Assembly (NCBI GenBank): GCA_035646635.1
Contig: DASRPA010000187.1
Span: 1-9,680, forward strand
Source: JACDAL01 sp035646635
Lineage (GTDB): Bacteria; Actinomycetota; CADDZG01; WHSQ01
DNA: 9,680 bases
Direction: 5' to 3'
Positions 6,051 through 9,680 of the stretch are shown here, one piece after another; within the stretch, counting starts at the first letter, position 1; each line of letters starts with the position of its first letter. The notes under the pieces were generated by a model, which was not told where the DNA came from, ran no database searches, and was given only the letters and a program-made list of their open reading frames with translations. A program made the position numbers and the translations under genes.

Positions 6051-6716
6051 TTGCGCTCAGCTCTGTTCGAAGCCCTGTCCGGGAATGAGGCCGAGCTCTT
6101 CGAGCACGCCCGCCCGATGACGCTTCTCACCGGAGAACGCCTGTGCGTTGCCGGCGAGCGCGATCTCGGCGTCTACGTGGTTCGCTCAGGGATGCTCAAG
6201 CTGATGGGCAACTCGGCCTCGGGGAGAGAAAGCATCCTCTGCCTCGCCTTTCCCGGAGAGATCATCGGCGAGGTGGCCGCCTTCGACGGCCGGCCGCAGC
6301 CGCTCGACGTGGTCGCCGCCACTCGTTCGGAGCTCTTGGCCATCAGCACCCAGGCGCTCGTGCGGGCGTTGCTGGAAGTCCCCGGGGCAGCCGTCGCCGC
6401 CGGAGCCCTCATGGCTCGCCGCAGCCGCTGGATGTGCGATACGGCCGTCGAGCGCAACATTCGCTATGCCCCCGCCCGGCTCGCAGGACGCCTGCTCGGG
6501 CTCGCCCAGCACTGCGGGGCCGAGGTCGGAGAGCCGATACAGATCGGCCTGCCGCTGGCTCAGAGCGATATCGGAAAGCTCGCCGGGATGTGCCGGGAAA
6601 GCGCTTGCCGGGCACTCAAGAGCTTCCAGGAAGCCGGCGCGATCGACTACCGGCGTTCGCAGCTCAGCATCCTGAACCCGCAGGTGCTGGAGCAGTTCCG
6701 CAGCACCGACAAATGA
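6051..6716 (+). CDS. Crp/Fnr-family transcriptional regulator
   Basis: This 221-residue regulator has a cyclic-nucleotide-binding-like beta-barrel (about 10-110), a long dimerisation helix (about 111-140) and a Crp-type winged helix-turn-helix. The barrel motif FPGEIIGEVAAFDG is at 67-80. In the helix-turn-helix, LAQSDIGKLAGMCRESACRA at about 169-188 is the turn and recognition helix. The phosphate-contacting Arg-Ser/Thr pair of cAMP receptor proteins is missing: the loop reads RPQPLD. Its cysteines (32, 64, 129, 155, 181, 186) do not form the N-terminal FNR iron-sulfur pattern. The effector is therefore unknown; a redox or oxygen-linked signal is possible from context. It is divergent from tlpA-ccdA, 196 bases apart, and could regulate them. 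The last 14 codons are also present in the downstream tandem copy. Confidence 0.93.
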   Translation: MRSALFEALSGNEAELFEHARPMTLLTGERLCVAGERDLGVYVVRSGMLKLMGNSASGRESILCLAFPGEIIGEVAAFDGRPQPLDVVAATRSELLAISTQALVRALLEVPGAAVAAGALMARRSRWMCDTAVERNIRYAPARLAGRLLGLAQHCGAEVGEPIQIGLPLAQSDIGKLAGMCRESACRALKSFQEAGAIDYRRSQLSILNPQVLEQFRSTDK

Positions 6717-6728
6717 CCCGCGCCCCGA

Positions 6729-6823
6729 TTCTGGCTCTGTGCCAGAAACCGTGCGGAATCCGCCCCTTATCTGGCAAAGAACCTAGTTAGGGGCGGCTCC
6801 ATGCGGAGCGGGAGACTTCTCCG
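6729..6823 (+). other. Hairpin cluster downstream of the crp-family gene, copy 1 (possible terminator or structured RNA)
   Basis: Three stems occur in order. TTCTGGC/GCCAGAA (6729-6735 with 6741-6747) has a 5-base loop. CCGCCCCT/AGGGGCGG (6760-6767 with 6789-6796) has a 21-base loop. CGGAG/CTCCG (6804-6808 with 6819-6823) follows, with GGAG/CTCC as an alternative. The first begins 13 bases after the stop codon and could act as a T-poor actinobacterial terminator. No T-run follows any stem. The whole set recurs in copy 2. Confidence 0.5.
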
Positions 6824-6826
6824 TGC

Positions 6827-6871
6827 CTGAACCCGCAGGTGCCGGAGCAGTTCCGCAGTACCGACAAATGA
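6827..6871 (+). pseudogene. Duplicated 3' tail of the Crp/Fnr-family gene (fragment)
   Basis: Copy 2 of the tandem repeat still encodes the last 14 residues and stop of the regulator, reading LNPQVPEQFRSTDK where the intact gene has a leucine in place of the first-row proline (CTG to CCG); the second coding difference is synonymous (AGC to AGT). It has no start or body and is a duplication by-product. Confidence 0.8.
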
Positions 6872-6883
6872 CCCGCGCCCCGA

Positions 6884-6979
6884 TTCTGGCTCTGTGCCAG
6901 AAACCGTGCGGAATCCGCCCCTCATCTGGCAAAGAACCTAGTTAGGGGCGGCTTCCATGCGGAGCGGGAGTCTTCTCCG
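6884..6979 (+). other. Hairpin cluster, copy 2
   Basis: The copy-1 hairpins repeat here: TTCTGGC/GCCAGAA (6884-6902), CCGCCCCT/AGGGGCGG (6915-6922 with 6944-6951) and a CGGAG/CTCCG stem that ends near 6979. The stem bases match copy 1; the changes sit in the large loop, beside the second stem and in the third loop. This fits either retained RNA structure or simple recent duplication. Confidence 0.5.
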
Positions 6980-6981
6980 TG

Positions 6982-7100
6982 ACCGGCGGATTGCCATAAA
7001 TTAGTAGCCGTGGGCGCTCAAGGTCTGCGGCCGGGAGCCCGAAACTAATGTTGGAGTCGCAGAGGATGGGACGTCTGCCGCACCGGCCCTCCTGACCGGG
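6982..7100 (+). ncRNA. Candidate structured RNA or leader upstream of the isomerase gene
   Basis: This non-coding stretch has nested pairing. ATTAGT (7000-7005) pairs with ACTAAT (7044-7049), enclosing GGGCGCTC (7012-7019), which pairs with GGGAGCCC (7033-7040) through one mismatch and one wobble. GCAGA (7059-7063) can pair with TCTGC (7074-7078) just after. I could not match it to a riboswitch or ribozyme family I know. It might be a leader of the isomerase-receiver operon, a continuation of the upstream repeat element, or chance pairing in GC-rich DNA. From 7101 to the ATG at 7245 I see no feature other than a possible early GTG start. Confidence 0.3.
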
Positions 7101-7244
7101 TCGTGTGCACGAGCCTCCCAGCCCGCCCCATACGAAGCCGGCCCGCCCTCAACGGACTCCTCGGTGCCCTCGGCTCAACGCCGGGGGCACCGACGCGTCC
7201 GACCGTATTTCCGGCGCGGAGCACCGAAGCGCGACGATTACGCG

Positions 7245-8042
7245 ATGGACGACATCGATCCGCAGTGCTCGACCGGACCTTTTTGGGCCTACGACTTCGA
7301 GCTCGCGCTCGACCTCGTCGCCGAAGCTGGCTTCAGCACAATAGAGCTGATGATCACGCGCGACCTGCGCACCCAGCAGCCCGAGTCGTGCCTCGAGCTG
7401 GTGGCGCAGCGGGGGCTACGGGTGGCCGCCGTCCACGGCCCCTTCTTGATGATGAACCGCACGGTCTGGGGGCTGCGGGCCGAACCCAAGCTCGAGCGCG
7501 GGATCGAGCTGTGCCGGGCCCTCGGCGTCCCCACCTACGTCGTTCACCCGCCCTACCCGCTCGAAGGGAGCTTCGCCCGCTGGCTGGCGCGCACCCCCAG
7601 CCACCCGGAGGACGTGAAGGTGGCGGTCGAGACCATGTATCCGAAGTGGGCGGGGGGACGGAGGCTACAGGCGTATCGCTGGCTCAAGCCTCACGAGCTC
7701 GTCGCCCACTCGCCGTCGGTGGTCATGGACACCAGCCACCTGGCCTTGGCGCGAGAGGACATCCTCGAGGCGTTCGAGGTGCTGCTCCCCCGCCTGGTGC
7801 ACATCCATCTCTCCGATCAGGCCGGTGATAACAAGGACGGCCACCTCAGCATCGGCGACGGGATATTGCCAATTGACCGCCTGCTGAGTGAGATCTGCCG
7901 CAGCGCATACTCTGGCACCATTGCACTCGAGCTGTCGGTGTCCCGCTACTCTGAGCAGCCGCAAGAGCTGGTTCGCATGCTTAGAGCCAATCGGGAGCGC
8001 GTGATCTCGGCGCTCGGTTCCCTCCCGCCGAGGGGCTCCTGA
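7245..8042 (+). CDS. Sugar phosphate isomerase/epimerase-like TIM-barrel protein
   Basis: This 265-residue protein belongs to the xylose-isomerase-like (AP endonuclease 2) TIM-barrel superfamily, whose members isomerise or epimerise sugars, or act in inositol and sugar-acid metabolism, using a divalent metal. Visible barrel signposts are TIEL (E34), VAAVHGPF (H64), YVVHPPY (H101), VAVETM (E129), VVMDTSHLAL (D162, H165), LVHIHLSD (H188, D191), GHLSIGDGILPI (H200) and TIALELS (E229). These supply the usual glutamate, histidine and aspartate ligands. The substrate cannot be read from sequence. I chose the ATG at 7245 because the arginine-rich extension from a GTG at 7164 does not resemble the family. 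Neither start has a strong ribosome binding site. The gene is 22 bases upstream of a receiver gene and probably co-transcribed with it. Confidence 0.85.
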   Translation: MDDIDPQCSTGPFWAYDFELALDLVAEAGFSTIELMITRDLRTQQPESCLELVAQRGLRVAAVHGPFLMMNRTVWGLRAEPKLERGIELCRALGVPTYVVHPPYPLEGSFARWLARTPSHPEDVKVAVETMYPKWAGGRRLQAYRWLKPHELVAHSPSVVMDTSHLALAREDILEAFEVLLPRLVHIHLSDQAGDNKDGHLSIGDGILPIDRLLSEICRSAYSGTIALELSVSRYSEQPQELVRMLRANRERVISALGSLPPRGS

Positions 8043-8064
8043 GAAAAGAACGAGGAGAGTCACC

Positions 8065-8433
8065 GTGACCGCCAAGGTCCTCATCGTCGACGACACCGAG
8101 CACGTTCGCAGGATGCTCGTGGACATGCTCGAGCTCGACGGCTTCGATGTCGTCGGGGAAGCAGCCACGGGGCACGACGCGGTGATCATGGCCGGACAAA
8201 CCGATCCCGACGTCATCGTGATGGACTATCGGATGCCCGAGATGGATGGGCTGACCACCGCTCGGGCAGTACATGAGCAGCGTCCCGACCAGCCCATCAT
8301 CCTCTACACGGCCTACCTCGACGACAAGATCGAGGCACTCGCCAAGGAGGCAGGGGTGGCGATCTGCATCGGCAAGATCGAGGGCCTCAACTCGCTTGAG
8401 CGGCACATCGCCGAGCTCGTCCGCAGCTTCTAG
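8065..8433 (+). CDS. Single-domain CheY-like response regulator
   Basis: The 122-residue protein is a receiver domain with no output domain. It has the acidic pair D9/D10 in VLIVDDTE, the phospho-acceptor D54 in VIVMDYRMPEMDG, the switch threonine T82 in ILYTAY and the conserved lysine K104 in CIGKIEG, so it should be phosphorylatable. Such proteins act by protein-protein contact or in phosphorelays. No histidine kinase lies in the window, so its partner is unknown. The GTG start is supported by GAGGAG at 8052-8057, 7 bases upstream. The stop TAG at 8431-8433 shares a CTAG with the stop of the convergent protease gene, leaving no room for an intergenic terminator. Confidence 0.96.
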   Translation: MTAKVLIVDDTEHVRRMLVDMLELDGFDVVGEAATGHDAVIMAGQTDPDVIVMDYRMPEMDGLTTARAVHEQRPDQPIILYTAYLDDKIEALAKEAGVAICIGKIEGLNSLERHIAELVRSF

Positions 8434-9680
8434 AGGCCGGCCCCCGCTGCCGTCTCGGCCGGGTCGAGCATGGGCAGCGGCACCTTGACCGGGGCGTGGG
8501 ATTTGTGAGCCTCGACGACCTGTGAGTGGTAGCGCTCGGCGAGCTCTTCGAAGGCGTCGGAGTGATAAGGGCGGCCGTCGATGAGGGGGCCGGGCCGGCC
8601 GTCGATGATTGCCTCCACGTCCTCCCCGGTGACGGTCTTGTGGGTCTCGAGCGCGTGCGCGACGGCAAGGATCCGGAGGCGGTGCTGGGTCACCATGTCC
8701 ATGGTGCGGCTCAAGATCCCCTCGAGGTTCGACTCGATGCGCTCCCCCAGGCCGGTGTCGAGCAGGTCCTGGTCCTTCTTGCCCTCGCCTTTGCCGGGCC
8801 TGCCCCCGCCACCGATTCCGACTTCGTGGGTGACTCCGTGCGAAGCAACGGTTGAGCCCATTCCCCAATAGCCCTCCATGAGCGTGGCGATCTTGGTCGC
8901 GCTCTCGAGGTCGCCCGACACACCCGAGGAGTTGTCGCCGTCGAAGAAGAGACGCTCTCCGGCCAGTGACGCAAGGCTCACCATGATGTCGGCCTCGTAT
9001 TCCGAGCGCCATCTCGTGAACTGGTCCTCCGGAGGTATGGACGCGACCATGCCGAGATAGGTACCGCCCTTCTCGATGGTGGCGATGTCGATCGTGAGGT
9101 GACGGCGCGCCTGATGGGCAATGACCGCGTGACAGGCCTCGTGGACCGCGACCGCATGGCGCTCGCGCTCGATGTACTCGACGTCCTCCGGCGGACCCAG
9201 GTCCTTCAGCTGCTTGGCTTTGACAACGTCGCGCCAGGTGATCGAGTCGCGGCCGGCACGGATGGCGTTGATCAGCGACTCGTTGACGAGGTCCTTGATG
9301 GTGGCACCGGTGGCGTAGGGGGTGATGGTGGCGAGCTTGTCGATGTCTTTCTCGTTGAGCGAGTGAGTGACCTTGGCGAGATAGCCGTCGTAGGTTCGGA
9401 TACGTCCCACCTTTGAGGGATAGCCGACCTTGTAGATGCGATCGATGCGGCCGGGGCGCAGCAGGGCCTCGTCGAGTGCCTGCGGCATGTTGGTCGCCAT
9501 CATCACGAGAATGCGGTACTTGGGAGGGGGCTTGGGGCGCATGCCGAGGAGCCTGCGGACCACTCGGTTGATGAAGCCACGCGGCTTCTTGAGGCCGGAG
9601 AGCTCGGTCAACAGCGCTTGCAGGGTGCCCATGCCCCCACCCCCGCCCCCCATGCCGCCCATCATGATGCGATCACGTTG
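8430..9680 (-). CDS. FtsH-like AAA+ zinc metalloprotease (M41-like), 5' end outside the window
   Basis: 416 residues of the C-terminal part are visible; the Walker A and B motifs and any membrane anchor are beyond the edge. The frame enters as QRDRI, which fits the segment just after an FtsH Walker B. A Met/Gly-rich run (MMGGMGGGGGGMG) comes next, then MMATNMPQALDEALLRPGRI with sensor-1 asparagine and the arginine-finger RPGR region of the second region of homology. A small helical AAA lid follows. The peptidase part has AVAVHEACHAVIAH with the HEXXH zinc motif about 180 residues in, and SGVSGDLESATKIA with the likely third zinc-ligand aspartate. About 20 extra residues (LKKPRGFINRVVRRLLG onward) between Walker B and sensor 1 are unusual for classical FtsH. 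The C-terminus has an insertion of glycine/lysine-rich sequence (GGGGRPGKGEGKKDQ). It is probably an FtsH paralogue that degrades unneeded or damaged proteins. The ftsH symbol is withheld because the N-terminus is unseen. Confidence 0.9.
   Translation of the reverse strand, partial: QRDRIMMGGMGGGGGGMGTLQALLTELSGLKKPRGFINRVVRRLLGMRPKPPPKYRILVMMATNMPQALDEALLRPGRIDRIYKVGYPSKVGRIRTYDGYLAKVTHSLNEKDIDKLATITPYATGATIKDLVNESLINAIRAGRDSITWRDVVKAKQLKDLGPPEDVEYIERERHAVAVHEACHAVIAHQARRHLTIDIATIEKGGTYLGMVASIPPEDQFTRWRSEYEADIMVSLASLAGERLFFDGDNSSGVSGDLESATKIATLMEGYWGMGSTVASHGVTHEVGIGGGGRPGKGEGKKDQDLLDTGLGERIESNLEGILSRTMDMVTQHRLRILAVAHALETHKTVTGEDVEAIIDGRPGPLIDGRPYHSDAFEELAERYHSQVVEAHKSHAPVKVPLPMLDPAETAAGAGL

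Larger units (their letters stand above)
6671..6981 (+). repeat. Tandem duplication, 155 + 156 bp, covering the gene end and downstream element
   Basis: Copy 1 is 6671-6825 and copy 2 is 6826-6981, lying directly head to tail. They differ by four substitutions and one inserted T, about 97% identical. Each copy starts at the final codons of the Crp/Fnr-family gene and continues about 110 bases past the stop through three potential hairpins. The three non-coding differences fall outside the stems I can draw. The degree of divergence suggests an old or gene-converted duplication and not an assembly artefact, though that should be checked. Confidence 0.95.

Noticed and set aside
5855..6130. Upstream extension of the thioredoxin frame to 275 residues
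   Set aside because: It would cross the divergent promoter and overlap the start of the Crp/Fnr-family gene; the signal anchor fits a start at 5854.
6760..6796. Integron attC-like site (GTTAGGGG with an inverted partner)
   Set aside because: The partner reads CCCTTAT or CCCTCAT, not the RYYYAAC core, and no integron cassette structure is present.
4488..6981. CRISPR array
   Set aside because: The repeats at 4488-4563 and 6671-6981 occur only twice each, with no regular spacers and no cas genes.
7037..7049. Hammerhead-ribozyme-like GAAAC after a GC stem
   Set aside because: The required CUGAUGA core segment before the stem is missing.
6982..7073. Resemblance to an FMN riboswitch (ACCGGCGG, later GGATGGGA)
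   Set aside because: The conserved stretches between these short matches are absent and no riboflavin gene follows.
7164..7244. Earlier GTG start for the isomerase-like gene
   Set aside because: It adds 27 arginine-rich residues unlike family N-termini and has no Shine-Dalgarno; still possible, since the ATG at 7245 also lacks one.

Overview
The window is GC-rich bacterial DNA with GTG and TTG starts, tight operons and a rex-hem gene order. It most likely comes from an uncultured or little-studied member of the Actinomycetota. That placement is inferred from GC content, gene order (a rex-hemACD operon is established in Streptomyces) and protein style; no marker gene fixes a genus.

The left half is one co-directional minus-strand block. 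Read in transcription order it is tlpA/resA-like thioredoxin (5854-5303), ccdA (5310-4597), a 204-base intergenic stretch with an inverted/direct repeat element and a perfect Rex operator, then rex (4392-3709), hemA (3703-2429), hemC (2421-1474), hemD (1477-650) and hemB (653 to beyond the left edge). Adjacent hem genes overlap by 4 bases or are separated by 5-7, so this is one translationally coupled operon. Rex senses NADH/NAD+, so heme synthesis is probably tied to respiratory redox state. CcdA and TlpA handle the thiol-reduction side of cytochrome c maturation, which consumes heme. The block therefore reads as a heme/cytochrome c supply module.

Divergent from tlpA, on the plus strand, is a Crp/Fnr-family regulator (6051-6716). 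It starts at a TTG behind a strong Shine-Dalgarno sequence and a hairpin-containing leader. It lacks the usual cAMP-contacting Arg-Ser/Thr pair and the FNR cysteine pattern. Its last codons and about 110 bases downstream are tandemly duplicated (155 + 156 bp, 6671-6981). About 260 bases of non-coding, apparently structured sequence follow.

The right part holds a plus-strand pair: a sugar phosphate isomerase/epimerase-like TIM barrel (7245-8042) and a single-domain CheY-like receiver (8065-8433). The receiver's stop codon lies in the same CTAG as the stop of a convergent FtsH-like AAA+ zinc metalloprotease that runs off the right edge. I see no tRNA, rRNA, CRISPR array or intact mobile element. 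The least explained parts are the repeat element at 4488-4563, the duplicated downstream element at 6671-6981 and the folded stretch at 6982-7100.
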